The position numbers and the translations under genes are program-made. DNA of 64,000 nucleotides. Source: Bacillota bacterium. GTDB taxonomy: Bacteria > Bacillota > Sulfobacillia > Sulfobacillales > Sulfobacillaceae. This document shows positions 25,439 to 34,533 of this stretch, in pieces (the stretch's first letter is position 1; every line of letters starts with the position of its first letter). The notes beneath the pieces are model-generated. The model worked only from the letters and a program-made list of their open reading frames with translations. It had not been told where the DNA came from and searched no databases. Location of the stretch: assembly GCA_026627065.1 (NCBI GenBank), contig JAPNUO010000001.1, positions 186,001 through 250,000 of the forward strand. The letters run 5' to 3'.

Positions 25439-26691
25439 TGATGAAGAACTGGAGGAAAAAAGGCGGTAGGAGCTGGCGCCTGGTGTCGGGCGTGGGGGCT
25501 TCGGCAGCACTGGCGATGGCATTTAGCGCATTTGGCGCGACGCCGCCGACATTTGCCGCAGGACAGGCTCCTATCACCATCGGTGTCTCGGCGTCTTTAA
25601 CCGGAGATTTTTCCTCATCGGGGATCCCGCTTGAACAAGGATATAAGCTATGGGAAAATTATGTGAACAGTCACGGTGGAATCTTGGGCCGCAAGGTAAA
25701 GATTATTTTTCTCAATGACAACAGCAGTACCAGCCAGGTAGCTACGAACTACGAGGATTTGATTACCCGCGACAAAGTGGATATTGTGTTTGGCCCGTAT
25801 TCGTCTTTGCTGACCGTGCCAGCGTTAGAAATTGCCGATCGCTACGGGTATGCTTTTGAGGCCCCCGCGGGTGGCGGTCCGGCTGTTTTTGCGCTAAAGT
25901 CTCCGAATTTTGTCTTTGTTCAGCCGACCCCGGTGTCTGATACGATGGTGAGTTTTGCCAAGTGGATATTATCGTTGCCAAAATCAGAGCGACCGACCAC
26001 GGCAGCGTATGCGACGGAAGACGGGCCTTTTAGCCCGGCAATGCTGCAGACGGCGCGCAACATCCTCCAATCGCACGGGATTAAGACAGTCTACGACAAG
26101 ATTTATCCTACCGAGACAACCGATTTCTTGCCCATGGTGTTGGGCATCGAGCATTCTAAGGCACAAATCGTGTTGCTGGGCACTCATGAGCCCGAAGCGG
26201 CCGACTACGTGCGCGATTTTGTTCAGCAACACTACAATCCCAAAGCCATCGTGTTCACGGGCGGGCCTGAGGACGGCACCGAGTTCTTGGACGGGATTGG
26301 GGGAGCCAAGTACGCGAACGGCATCATGGTGCCGGGCGGCTGGTGGTATGGCGAACCATCCTACCAAAACAAGCTCTTTGTTTCGATGTACGTCAAGACT
26401 TACGGCGGCAAGCCCACAGATGTGCCGACCACGGCCGCGGAAGCGTTCTCAGTGGGTCAAGTATTCCAGCAGGCGGCTGAACATGTGCACTCCATTAACA
26501 ATGCCAAGATTATCAAGGCGTTGCACACCTACACGTTCAACACCGTGCAAGGTCCCATGAAGTTCAATGCCCAGGGAGCCGCCAACGGCGAAGACTTTTT
26601 AATGCAGTGGCAACACGGGAAGCTGGAGGTCGTTTATCCCAACAGCATCAAGACAGCGGCTCCCTTGTTCCCGAAGCCTAACTGGCCGTAG
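25438..26691 (+). CDS. Branched-chain amino acid-type ABC transporter substrate-binding protein (first set)
   Basis: A 417-residue exported binding protein of the LivJ/Peripla_BP_6 family. A signal peptide is clear (SWRLVSGVGASAALAMAFSA, then cleavage after TFAA), and there is no lipobox cysteine. The mature part begins APITIGVSASLTGDFSSSG, the usual start of this family. The start is ATG 25438 (or GTG 25435), overlapping the hydrolase stop with AAGGGAGG ahead. In this family such proteins often bind aromatic acids, amides or amino acids; with the catabolic neighbours, a non-amino-acid substrate is quite possible. Confidence 0.93.
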   Translation: MMKNWRKKGGRSWRLVSGVGASAALAMAFSAFGATPPTFAAGQAPITIGVSASLTGDFSSSGIPLEQGYKLWENYVNSHGGILGRKVKIIFLNDNSSTSQVATNYEDLITRDKVDIVFGPYSSLLTVPALEIADRYGYAFEAPAGGGPAVFALKSPNFVFVQPTPVSDTMVSFAKWILSLPKSERPTTAAYATEDGPFSPAMLQTARNILQSHGIKTVYDKIYPTETTDFLPMVLGIEHSKAQIVLLGTHEPEAADYVRDFVQQHYNPKAIVFTGGPEDGTEFLDGIGGAKYANGIMVPGGWWYGEPSYQNKLFVSMYVKTYGGKPTDVPTTAAEAFSVGQVFQQAAEHVHSINNAKIIKALHTYTFNTVQGPMKFNAQGAANGEDFLMQWQHGKLEVVYPNSIKTAAPLFPKPNWP

Positions 26692-26713
26692 AGCAGCAGT
26701 TTTGCTGCTCTAC
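26688..26713 (+). terminator. Intercistronic hairpin after the first binding-protein gene
   Basis: GTAGAGCAGCA pairs perfectly with TGCTGCTCTAC around the loop GTTT; the stop codon of the binding protein lies in the stem. There is no long T-run, so it is probably a partial terminator or an mRNA-end stabiliser giving more binding protein than permease. Confidence 0.7.
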
Positions 26714-26745
26714 GCATCCAGGCGATTCGGGGGAGGGAAGAACAA

Positions 26746-27621
26746 TTGAGCTTATTACTCGACGGAATCATCAGCGGCATTTTGACCGGTGGCGTGTACG
26801 CGCTCATGGCGTCAGGACTGACGTTGGTCTTTGGTGTGTTGGAGATCATCAACGTGGCCCAAGGAAGCTTAATCGTGGCGGGCGCGTTCTTAAGCTACGC
26901 GCTTTTGACTTATCTGCACATCAACATTTTCCTGGGACTTATTCTGACGATGCCGTTTATGTTTTTGGTGGGATATGTGGTCGACCGTGTCTTTGTGCGC
27001 CGCCTACGCGTCGATCGCGTCATGATGTCGATTATGGTCACCTATGGCGTGGCTCTGGTCATCGACGGAATTCTAACCATGATCTTTTCAACCTCCTATG
27101 TTCACCTTCAGACCGCGGCGCTGAATCAGTCTTTCCCCTTGGCGGGTATGCGGGTTCCGATGATCTATGTTTACGTGTTTTTGATGAGTGTCGTGTTTCT
27201 GTTGGCCCTGTACGCTCTCTTGTATCGCACGACGTTTGGCCAGGCCCTTCGGGCCACTGCGCAAAATCGCAACGCGGCGCGGTTGATAGGGATTGACGTG
27301 GACCAAATGTCGAGCATAACCTTTGGGATCTGCGCGGCACTGGCCGCAGCAGGCGGCATGGGTTACGGTGCCATTTCATCGTTTCATCCGAATAGCCAGT
27401 TCGATCTCATTTCTCGCGTGTTGGTCATTATTGTCCTGGGCGGCATGGGCAATATTGGGGGAGCCCTGGTGGCGTCGTTGCTCATGCTGGTAATTGAAGA
27501 CGTGGTTTCCACAGTCTGGCTTCCCAACTGGTCGACTCTCATTTTCTTTATCGTGTTAGCGATGACTCTGGCTTTGCGCCCGCAGGGGTTATTCGGCAGC
27601 AAGGAGGCCCGACAACAATGA
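26746..27621 (+). CDS. livH: LivH-type ABC transporter permease (first set)
   Basis: A 291-residue inner-membrane permease with about eight hydrophobic segments. It carries the family stretches GGVYALMASGLTLVFGVLEIIN (residues 10-31), INVAQGS and the late LGGMGNIGGALVASLLMLVIED loop that contacts the ATPases. The start is TTG 26746 with GGGAGGG ahead. It overlaps the next permease gene by four bases. Confidence 0.93.
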   Translation: MSLLLDGIISGILTGGVYALMASGLTLVFGVLEIINVAQGSLIVAGAFLSYALLTYLHINIFLGLILTMPFMFLVGYVVDRVFVRRLRVDRVMMSIMVTYGVALVIDGILTMIFSTSYVHLQTAALNQSFPLAGMRVPMIYVYVFLMSVVFLLALYALLYRTTFGQALRATAQNRNAARLIGIDVDQMSSITFGICAALAAAGGMGYGAISSFHPNSQFDLISRVLVIIVLGGMGNIGGALVASLLMLVIEDVVSTVWLPNWSTLIFFIVLAMTLALRPQGLFGSKEARQQ

Positions 27622-28649
27622 CCAGGAGGCAAGCATATAACGCTGCGGCGCTCGGAGCCGCGTTGCTATTGGCGGCCTTGTTTCCCGTTCTCGTGCCTAA
27701 TGGGGCTTTTGAAACGGTCGCCATCTTTACCCTGATTTACATTGCGATGGCCAGCGCATGGAATATTCTGGGGGGCTACACCGGTTACGTGTCGCTAGGG
27801 CACGCGGCGTTCTTTGGGGTAGGGGCTTATGCGTTTACGATTTTGTGCAAGGCGTGGAACGTGCCGGCAGGATGGGTTACGTTTCTCATGTTGCTGGCGG
27901 CAGGCGCAGTGGCAGGCATCCTCGCGATCCCCTTCGGGTGGATTGCCTTGCGAGCCCGACGTCACACCTTTGTGGTGATTACCATTGCCTATCTCTTCAT
28001 TTTTCAGCTTTTGGCCTACAACTTAACGAACCTGACTAACGGGTCGGCCGGTATCGGCGCGCCGATTCCACCTTGGATGGGCTCATCCTTCAATATTCCG
28101 TTTTTCTATGTGGCGCTGGCCCTCGCGGTAGCCGTGATCGTCCTTTCGGCCCTGATCCGGCGTTCCCGGTTTGGTTTGTCGCTCTTGGCGATCCGCGACG
28201 ACGAGGACCGTGCATTGGGGCTCGGCATTCCTACCGGGCGGCTGAAGTTGACGGCCTTTGTCATAGCCGCCATCTTTATTGCGATGGCGGGCGCCCTTTA
28301 CGCGTACTACGTGACATTCATCTATCCGCAGTATGCGATGAATCCGCTGGACGATTTGTCGATGGCGCTGATGGCTTTCTTAGGGGGCGTCGGGACCGTT
28401 GCGGGGCCGGTGATTGGCGCTTTGATCGTGGAGCCGAGCCAGCAGTATTTCACCATTGCATTCCAATCCGGGTTGAATTTGATTACGTACGGCGGCCTCT
28501 TTCTTGTGGTAATCCTCTTCATTCCTCGCGGCCTATGGCCGACCATTCGGGATGCGCTGAAAGCGCGGGCGGAGCGGGTGAGGGCCCAGTCTGCCGTTGA
28601 ACCGCCGGCGGAAGCGACAAGGCTTTCAGCAAAAGGAGGCTCATCGTGA
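27618..28649 (+). CDS. livM: LivM-type ABC transporter permease (first set)
   Basis: The second permease, 343 residues, with about ten hydrophobic segments. It holds the family patterns AWNILGGYTGYVSLGHAAFFG (about residues 42-62) and RSRFGLSLLAIRDDEDRALGLGI (about 175-197), the latter being the cytoplasmic coupling region. It starts four bases inside livH and overlaps the ATPase gene livG by four bases, so the whole set is translationally coupled. Confidence 0.93.
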   Translation: MTRRQAYNAAALGAALLLAALFPVLVPNGAFETVAIFTLIYIAMASAWNILGGYTGYVSLGHAAFFGVGAYAFTILCKAWNVPAGWVTFLMLLAAGAVAGILAIPFGWIALRARRHTFVVITIAYLFIFQLLAYNLTNLTNGSAGIGAPIPPWMGSSFNIPFFYVALALAVAVIVLSALIRRSRFGLSLLAIRDDEDRALGLGIPTGRLKLTAFVIAAIFIAMAGALYAYYVTFIYPQYAMNPLDDLSMALMAFLGGVGTVAGPVIGALIVEPSQQYFTIAFQSGLNLITYGGLFLVVILFIPRGLWPTIRDALKARAERVRAQSAVEPPAEATRLSAKGGSS

Positions 28650-29356
28650 TGCCGCTGCTTGCAGTGAAGGGCGTGTCCAAGGCCTTTGGGGGAATTCAGG
28701 CGTTAAACAGCTGCAGCTTTTCCGTAGACCAGGGGACCGTGACAGGCCTTATCGGCCCCAACGGTTCCGGCAAGACAACCGTGTTTAACGTGATTACCGG
28801 CTACGAACGACCCGATGCGGGCGAAGTCCTCTATCAAGATCAGGCGATTCACGGACAGTCTCCACGGGCAGTGTTTCAGCGGGGGATTGGCAGAACATTT
28901 CAGAGTCCACGTATCTTTCCCCGGTTAACTTTGATCGAAAATTTAAAGATTCCGGTGCGAGCGTCTGGCGGCCCGCAAACGCCGGAGGACGACGTGAACC
29001 GGTGGCTCGAATTCGTCGGTCTCGACCGTTACGGAACCGCGCAAGCTGGCTCGCTGTCTTACGGACAGCGCAAGTTGCTGGAGTTTGCGATGATGCTGGC
29101 TGCCAATCCCCAGCTGGTGTTGCTGGATGAGCCAGCGGGGGGCGTCAACCCTGCAATGATGGAAACCATGGCCCGTTTGATCACCGAAATGAACAGGCGC
29201 GGCGTGACGTTCTTAATCGTTGAACACAACATGGGCTTTGTCATGTCGCTTTGTCAGCATGTGGTGGTTATGCACCGTGGGCAAGTGATAGCGAGTGGGC
29301 CTCCTGCCGTGGTTCAGGAAGATCAAGCAGTGTTGGACGCCTATTTGGGGGATTGA
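28646..29356 (+). CDS. livG: LivG-type ABC transporter ATPase (first set)
   Basis: A 236-residue ATPase with Walker A GPNGSGKTT near residue 40, signature LSYGQRKLLEFAMML near 140, Walker B LVLLDEPAGGVNP near 158 and switch histidine in LIVEHNMGFVM. The insertion with RTFQSPRIFPRLTLIENL is typical of the LivG branch. The start is GTG 28646 (or ATG 28649) with GGAGGC ahead. It is followed after two bases by livF. Confidence 0.94.
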   Translation: MMPLLAVKGVSKAFGGIQALNSCSFSVDQGTVTGLIGPNGSGKTTVFNVITGYERPDAGEVLYQDQAIHGQSPRAVFQRGIGRTFQSPRIFPRLTLIENLKIPVRASGGPQTPEDDVNRWLEFVGLDRYGTAQAGSLSYGQRKLLEFAMMLAANPQLVLLDEPAGGVNPAMMETMARLITEMNRRGVTFLIVEHNMGFVMSLCQHVVVMHRGQVIASGPPAVVQEDQAVLDAYLGD

Positions 29357-29358
29357 TC

Positions 29359-30084
29359 ATGGTGTTAACGTTAAAGGACATTTATGCTGGCTACGGAGGC
29401 GCCGATATTTTGCGAGGCGTCTCGTTGACGGTGGAGCAGGGGAGCCTCACCTGTATCGTCGGGCCCAATGGCGCTGGCAAGTCCACCGTGCTGCGAACGA
29501 TTAGCGGCGTGATCCGCCCCCGCCGAGGCCTTGTGCAGTTTGGCGGGGTGACCATTAACGGCTTTAGTCCGCGCCGGATTCTGGAAATGGGAATTCTTCA
29601 AGTGCCTCAAGAGCGCAGCTTATTTCCTCAACTGACCGTTCAGGAAAACGTGCGCCTCGGGGGATTTATTCTCAAAGATACACGGTTGGTGGAACGGCGC
29701 CTTGGTGCTGTGATGGAGCGTTTCCCCTTGGTGAAAGAACGGGCCAAAGAGCTGGCCGGCTCGTTATCCGGAGGACAGCAAAAACTGGTGGAATTTGCCC
29801 GCTGTTTTATGCTGGATCCCAAGCTCATCTTGCTTGACGAGCCCTCAATGGGACTTGATCCCCAGACTTTTAAGCAAGTCTTTGCCATGGTGCGGGAGAT
29901 TCACGCGGAAGGGGTGACCGTGCTAATGGTGGAGCAAAATACAAAGTCCGGGCTGGAAATCGCCACCCATGGCGTGGTCATGGAAGGCGGCATGGTGCGC
30001 CTCGATGGTCCCAGCCAGGATGTGCTTCATCACCCGCGCATTGGGCAGCTTTTTCTGGGTGGCACACTGACGATGGCCAAGTGA
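29359..30084 (+). CDS. livF: LivF-type ABC transporter ATPase (first set)
   Basis: A 241-residue ATPase starting MVLTLKDIYAGYGGADILRG at ATG 29359. It has Walker A GPNGAGKST, the LivF-type VPQERSLFPQLTVQENV, signature LSGGQQKLVEFARC and Walker B LILLDEPSMGLDP, with the switch histidine position replaced in VEQNTKSGL as usual in LivF. It pairs with LivG to power the transporter. An amidohydrolase gene follows 71 bases later. Confidence 0.94.
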   Translation: MVLTLKDIYAGYGGADILRGVSLTVEQGSLTCIVGPNGAGKSTVLRTISGVIRPRRGLVQFGGVTINGFSPRRILEMGILQVPQERSLFPQLTVQENVRLGGFILKDTRLVERRLGAVMERFPLVKERAKELAGSLSGGQQKLVEFARCFMLDPKLILLDEPSMGLDPQTFKQVFAMVREIHAEGVTVLMVEQNTKSGLEIATHGVVMEGGMVRLDGPSQDVLHHPRIGQLFLGGTLTMAK

Positions 30085-30155
30085 CGAAAACGCGGAGACG
30101 GAGACCCTACGTGTGGGCCAAAGGAATCCGTTAACGGGCGAAGGATGGATGGGCT

Positions 30156-31154
30156 ATGATCATCGATTGTCACTGTCATTATCTGCATCCCTCAGTGATT
30201 GATCTCATTGCCCAAGGGCGATGGTCGGGGACTATCCGGTATGATCCGGAGGGCCGCATTGTGCGGTTTCCGACATTTGCCAGCCGACCGGTGCCGCCCG
30301 GGATGATAGATTTGGGCCGCCGGCTCGAACACATGGATCAGATTGGCGTGGACATCCAGATCTTGTCCACCTGGGTGGACATGCTGGGGCCCGACCTGCC
30401 GGAAGACGCGGCGGTGAGCTTTCACCGCGCGATTAACGAAGGACTGGCGGAAGCTCAACGCGCGTATCCTCGTCGATTTCGGATGCTGGCGAGCGTGCCT
30501 CTTCCCTATGGAACCAGGGCGGCAGCTTTGCTCCGCGACGCCGTGGAACGGCTTGGGGCGGTCGGGGCGCTTATTGGCACCCAGGTTGGGGGGCGGCCCC
30601 TGGACGATCCGGCCTTTGAACCGTTTTGGCGGGAAGCGGAAACCTTGGCGGTGCCAGTGGTGTTGCATCCTTTGAATCAGGCCCAGACTCCGCATCTGGC
30701 GTCGTATTACCTGGCTAATCTCCTCGGAAACCCGTTTGACACCACCGTTGCGGCGTCGCGCCTGATCTTCGGCGGGATCCTGGACCGGCATCCGGCGCTT
30801 AAGATTGTCTTAGTGCACGGAGGCGGCTATCTCCCGTGGGCGGTAGGTCGCCTTGACCACGGTTATTGCGTGCGGGCCGAAGCGTCGACCATGGCACAGT
30901 CGCCGTCAGATTACTTAACACGGTTCACCTATGACCACATTGTGTACAATTCCGACATTCTGAAGGCCCTGGGGAACCGGGTGGGATGGGAGCGGCTTGT
31001 CCTGGGGAGCGACTATCCCTTTGACATGGAACCAGCGAACCCGGTGGCGTTAGCCATAGAGGGAGGCGGCGCCGAAGCGCCAGAAAAGATGGGAGAAAAT
31101 GCGCTGAGGGTGTTTGGGCGCTTAGTGCCGCCATCTCAAGGAGGACAGGCATGA
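30156..31154 (+). CDS. Amidohydrolase family 2 protein (ACMSD-like)
   Basis: A 332-residue metal-dependent TIM-barrel protein of the amidohydrolase-2 group, which includes aminocarboxymuconate-semialdehyde decarboxylase and gamma-resorcylate decarboxylase. Metal ligands are visible: HCH at residues 6-8 in IIDCHCHYLHP, a histidine in VPVVLHPLNQ near 171, another in VLVHGGGYLPW near 226, and the aspartate in LVLGSDYPFDM near 285. Decarboxylation or hydrolysis of an aromatic ring-cleavage product is likely. It overlaps the next gene by four bases (ATGA). Confidence 0.88.
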   Translation: MIIDCHCHYLHPSVIDLIAQGRWSGTIRYDPEGRIVRFPTFASRPVPPGMIDLGRRLEHMDQIGVDIQILSTWVDMLGPDLPEDAAVSFHRAINEGLAEAQRAYPRRFRMLASVPLPYGTRAAALLRDAVERLGAVGALIGTQVGGRPLDDPAFEPFWREAETLAVPVVLHPLNQAQTPHLASYYLANLLGNPFDTTVAASRLIFGGILDRHPALKIVLVHGGGYLPWAVGRLDHGYCVRAEASTMAQSPSDYLTRFTYDHIVYNSDILKALGNRVGWERLVLGSDYPFDMEPANPVALAIEGGGAEAPEKMGENALRVFGRLVPPSQGGQA

Positions 31155-33412
31155 CGCTCGCAGATCAGCAGTGGCGTTACGTGGGGCAGTCTATGGCGCG
31201 CCGGGAGGATGCGCGGTTAGTCCGCGGGAAGGGAACGTTTGTCTCCGATCTCGGTGACGAGGGGACGTGGAGCTTGGCGGTGGTGCGTTCTCCTCATGCC
31301 CATGCGCGAATCCTCGCCATTGATACGCACGAGGCCGAAGCCATGCCCGGGGTCTATGGCGTCTTTACGGCCCTGTCCCATCCGGAGTTTGGCCGACCCA
31401 TGCCAGAGGACCGCCGACAGTCGCCGCTTGCCGCCGGGACGGTCCGCTATGTAGGAGAGCCCGTGGCCTTTGTCCTTGCCGAAAACCGCTATCGGGCCGA
31501 GGACGCCGTGGAAGCGGTTCGCGTCCAATACGACGTGCTGAAGCCGGTGTCTAGTGTGGAGGAGGCGCTGACAGGAGCTGTGCTTCTTCACCCAGACCTC
31601 GGCAGCAATGTGGCGGATCGCGTCACGGTGGTGCGGGGATTGGGCGAAGCCGGGCTGAAAGAGGCAGATGTGGTGGTGGAGATGAGGGTCTCGATGGGGC
31701 GGGTGAGTCCCCAAGCCCTAGAACCCCGGGCGATTTTTGCTCGCTATGAGGCTGAGCGCGAGGGGCTGGTCGTGTATTATGCCACGCAGTCCGTCTTTGC
31801 GGCTCAGCGGCGGATTGCGGAATTTCTCGGCATGGAGGTCGACCGCGTGCGGGTGATTGCGCCGGACGTGGGCGGCGGCTTTGGCGCCAAAAATGGAGCG
31901 TATCCCGAAGAGTTCTTGGCCACCTGGGCGGCTTTCCATTTTCGGCGTTCGGTAAAGTGGGTGGGCGACCGTTTTGAGGAATTCTTAGCAACCACGCAGG
32001 AGCGCGAGCAGGTCCATTACGCCAAATTGGGCGTGGCGCGGACAGGCCGCATTGTGGCGCTCGTCGACACCTTTTATCAAGACAACGGCGCTTATCCCAA
32101 CCGGGGCCACATTCCCTTTCATCACACGGCGGAAAATTTGCTAGGCCCCTACGCGATTCCGCACGTGGCTATTGAGGGGCACATGGTGCTGACGTCAAAG
32201 GTGCCTCAGGCTCCCTACCGGGGGGCAGGCCGGCCCCAAGGCCATTTTGTGATTGAGCGGCTTCTGGACCGGGCGGCTGACGCGTTGGGCATGGATCGTG
32301 CCGACATTCGTCTTGCCAATTTATATGGGACCCCTGGGGTCCCTAAACCGGCGAACTATGACAACGGAGCGTACGCCAAGACGTTTCAAACCCTGCTGGA
32401 GACGATTGGCTACCGTGATCTGCGCGAAAAGCAGACGGCGTGGCGGCAAACGGGACGGTACCTGGGGATTGGTGTCGCAAGCTCCGTCGAAATTTCTGGC
32501 GGCCAAGGGTTCGAGGGAGCCCGGTTTACCCTGCGGGAGAATGGCACCGTGGCAGTGGCGACCGGGGCGGTGGCTCACGGGCAGGGGCACCGCACCGCGC
32601 TCGCCCAAATCGCTGCGGATGCACTCGCCCTTCCTATGGAACAGGTGTGGGTGGAAGAAGGCGATACGGGGGCGGTGGCTCGCGGCATCGGCACGTTTGG
32701 CAGCCGCACCATGATGGCAGCCGGCAATGCGGTGCATCGCGGCGGGCGACAATTTGCCGAAATGTTGCGCGCATTGGCGGCCGAAATGCTGGAAGCGAGC
32801 CCTTTGGACTTAAGCCAGGAAGGCGAGCGCTATTTTGTGCGCGGGGTCCCGGCGAAGGTGGTGACGCTAGCTGAGTTGGCGGCTTACGTGAAAAGGCAGG
32901 GACGCCCGCCCTTGGTGCACGAGGAGGATTTTCCGTCGAAGAGCCCAGCGTATGGCTTCGGGGCGCATGCGGCCCTGGTGGAAGTCGACCCCGACACGGC
33001 ACGGGTCAAGGTGCTCGACTACACGGTGGTTCATGACGGTGGAACAGTGATCAATCCCCTGACCGCCACCGGGCAGGTCATGGGCGGCGTGGTTCAGGGG
33101 CTCGGCACTGCGCTCTGGGAGGAGATGCGATACGACAGCGAGGGGCAGCCCTTGACCACCACCTTTCTCGACTATCACTTGCCTTCCATCGCAGAGATGC
33201 CGGATATGCAGATTGTTCACATATCCTATCCGGCGCCGCATAACCCAATGGGCATCAAAGGGGTTGGGGAGGCAGGCATTATTCCCACCCAAGCCGTGAT
33301 TCTTTCGGCGATTGAGGATGCGCTGGCTCCCTGGGGGGTGCGGTTGGACCATGCGCCAGTCACCGCCGGTCGGCTATTTGACGTCCTGAACACCGTTCAA
33401 GCACGTCCCTAA
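31151..33412 (+). CDS. Orphan molybdopterin-binding large subunit, CoxL form II-like
   Basis: A 753-residue xanthine dehydrogenase-family large subunit, starting at ATG 31151 with AAGGAGGACA ahead. It begins QWRYVGQSMARREDARLVRG, as do CoxL-like proteins. The Mo-site loop is APYRGAGRPQG near residue 357, the form II type (AYRGAGR) and not the cysteine-bearing loop of true CO dehydrogenase. GGGFGAKNGAYPEEF lies near 237 and the catalytic glutamate is in IKGVGEAGIIPT near 704. No FAD or iron-sulfur subunit gene is next to it, so partners must come from elsewhere, perhaps the 4.9-6.2 kb operon. It probably hydroxylates an aromatic or heterocyclic substrate. Confidence 0.88.
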   Translation: MTLADQQWRYVGQSMARREDARLVRGKGTFVSDLGDEGTWSLAVVRSPHAHARILAIDTHEAEAMPGVYGVFTALSHPEFGRPMPEDRRQSPLAAGTVRYVGEPVAFVLAENRYRAEDAVEAVRVQYDVLKPVSSVEEALTGAVLLHPDLGSNVADRVTVVRGLGEAGLKEADVVVEMRVSMGRVSPQALEPRAIFARYEAEREGLVVYYATQSVFAAQRRIAEFLGMEVDRVRVIAPDVGGGFGAKNGAYPEEFLATWAAFHFRRSVKWVGDRFEEFLATTQEREQVHYAKLGVARTGRIVALVDTFYQDNGAYPNRGHIPFHHTAENLLGPYAIPHVAIEGHMVLTSKVPQAPYRGAGRPQGHFVIERLLDRAADALGMDRADIRLANLYGTPGVPKPANYDNGAYAKTFQTLLETIGYRDLREKQTAWRQTGRYLGIGVASSVEISGGQGFEGARFTLRENGTVAVATGAVAHGQGHRTALAQIAADALALPMEQVWVEEGDTGAVARGIGTFGSRTMMAAGNAVHRGGRQFAEMLRALAAEMLEASPLDLSQEGERYFVRGVPAKVVTLAELAAYVKRQGRPPLVHEEDFPSKSPAYGFGAHAALVEVDPDTARVKVLDYTVVHDGGTVINPLTATGQVMGGVVQGLGTALWEEMRYDSEGQPLTTTFLDYHLPSIAEMPDMQIVHISYPAPHNPMGIKGVGEAGIIPTQAVILSAIEDALAPWGVRLDHAPVTAGRLFDVLNTVQARP

Positions 33413-33424
33413 CAAGGATGGGAG

Positions 33425-33499
33425 CTGGTCTAGCCACCTGACTTCCGGATTACGGTGGTCTGCCTAATTGACGACTAAATTCCGAGACAATAATAATAA
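33425..33499 (+). promoter_or_regulatory. Catabolic island promoter/operator, copy 2
   Basis: A second copy of the 75-bp element at 24095-24169, with 7 of 75 bases different. TTGACG (33468-33473) and TAATAA (33491-33496) are again 17 bases apart, and the upstream TGGTCT words at 33426 and 33456 keep the 30-base spacing. It drives the 2-oxoacid dehydrogenase segment. The perfect stretch from GTGGTCTGCC through ACTAAATTCC covers the -35 region, which suggests repressor contact there. Confidence 0.85.
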
Positions 33500-33558
33500 T
33501 GGCGGAATGGGAAGATAATCATTGCAATTCAATTCGATGGCGGCAAGGAGGGATTGCG

Positions 33559-34533
33559 GTGGGAATCGAGCAACTGGGAAGCGGAGCGGCCGTAGAGATG
33601 TATCGCACCATGGTTACCATTCGCAAGTTTGAGGAACAGGTGAACCAACTCTATCTGAGCGCGATCATGCCCGGGTTGGCGCATTTGTATAGCGGGGAAG
33701 AAGCGGTGGCGGTAGGAGTGTGTTCAGCCTTGACCTCCGAGGATTACATCACCAGTACGCATCGCGGACATGGGCACTGCTTGGCCAAAGGGGCTGATGT
33801 CCGCCTGATGTTTGCTGAACTCTTGGGCAAAGCGGACGGCTATTGCGGAGGAAAAGGCGGATCCATGCACATCGCCGATCAAGAGCGGAATAACTTAGGC
33901 GCCAACGCCATTGTCGGCGGGAGTGCGGGAATTGCAACCGGCGCGGCCTTCTCCGCCAAAAAGCGGCAGAGCGGCCAGGTGGTGGCCTGCTTTTTCGGGG
34001 AGGGGGCGCTCGGGCAAGGGATTCTCTACGAAGTCATGAACATGGCTTCGCTGTGGAAACTGCCAATATTGTACGTCTGTGAAAACAACCTGTACAACGA
34101 GTACACCCCCTATCAGGAGGTCACCGCCGGCAGCATCTTGAAACGGCCGGAAGCGTTTGGGATCCCGGTGGAGGATTTGGACGGCCAAAACGTCGAGGAA
34201 GTGTACGACGCCGCCAGCCGCGCGGTGGCGCGGGCGCGGGCCGGAGAAGGGCCGACGTTTCTTCATTGCCGCACCTATCGTTATCAAGGCCATCATGTGG
34301 GCGATATCAACCGCACCTATTATCGTTCCCGGGAAGAAGAACAGCTGTGGCGCACAGAACGGGATCCCATTCAGCTCTGGCGAACCCGGCTCGTTGCCGC
34401 CGGAATAGCGGACGAGGCCTTGCTCGACCGCATCGACCGAGAAGTTGAGGAACTCGTCAAGGATGGCGTGGAGTTTGCCAAAAATGCGCCCTATCCCGAT
34501 GAAAGCGAGGTAGCCACTCATGTCTATGCCTGA
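33559..34533 (+). CDS. 2-oxoacid dehydrogenase E1 component, alpha subunit (PDH/acetoin type)
   Basis: The thiamine-diphosphate-binding alpha subunit of an E1 dehydrogenase, 324 residues. The TPP motif runs GEGALGQGILYEVMNMAS to CENN near residues 150-175. HRGHGHCLAKG near 70 and GKGGSMHIAD near 98 are typical of the pyruvate/acetoin branch. The start is GTG 33559 with AAGGAGGG six bases ahead; an upstream ATG at 33499 lies in the promoter -10 box and is rejected. It overlaps the beta-subunit gene by 14 bases. The substrate may be pyruvate, acetoin or another short 2-oxo compound. Confidence 0.92.
   Translation: MGIEQLGSGAAVEMYRTMVTIRKFEEQVNQLYLSAIMPGLAHLYSGEEAVAVGVCSALTSEDYITSTHRGHGHCLAKGADVRLMFAELLGKADGYCGGKGGSMHIADQERNNLGANAIVGGSAGIATGAAFSAKKRQSGQVVACFFGEGALGQGILYEVMNMASLWKLPILYVCENNLYNEYTPYQEVTAGSILKRPEAFGIPVEDLDGQNVEEVYDAASRAVARARAGEGPTFLHCRTYRYQGHHVGDINRTYYRSREEEQLWRTERDPIQLWRTRLVAAGIADEALLDRIDREVEELVKDGVEFAKNAPYPDESEVATHVYA

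Noticed and set aside
33499..33558. Upstream ATG start for the E1 alpha gene
   Set aside because: It would begin inside the promoter -10 region shared with copy 1; GTG 33559 has an ideal ribosome site and matches the family N-terminus.
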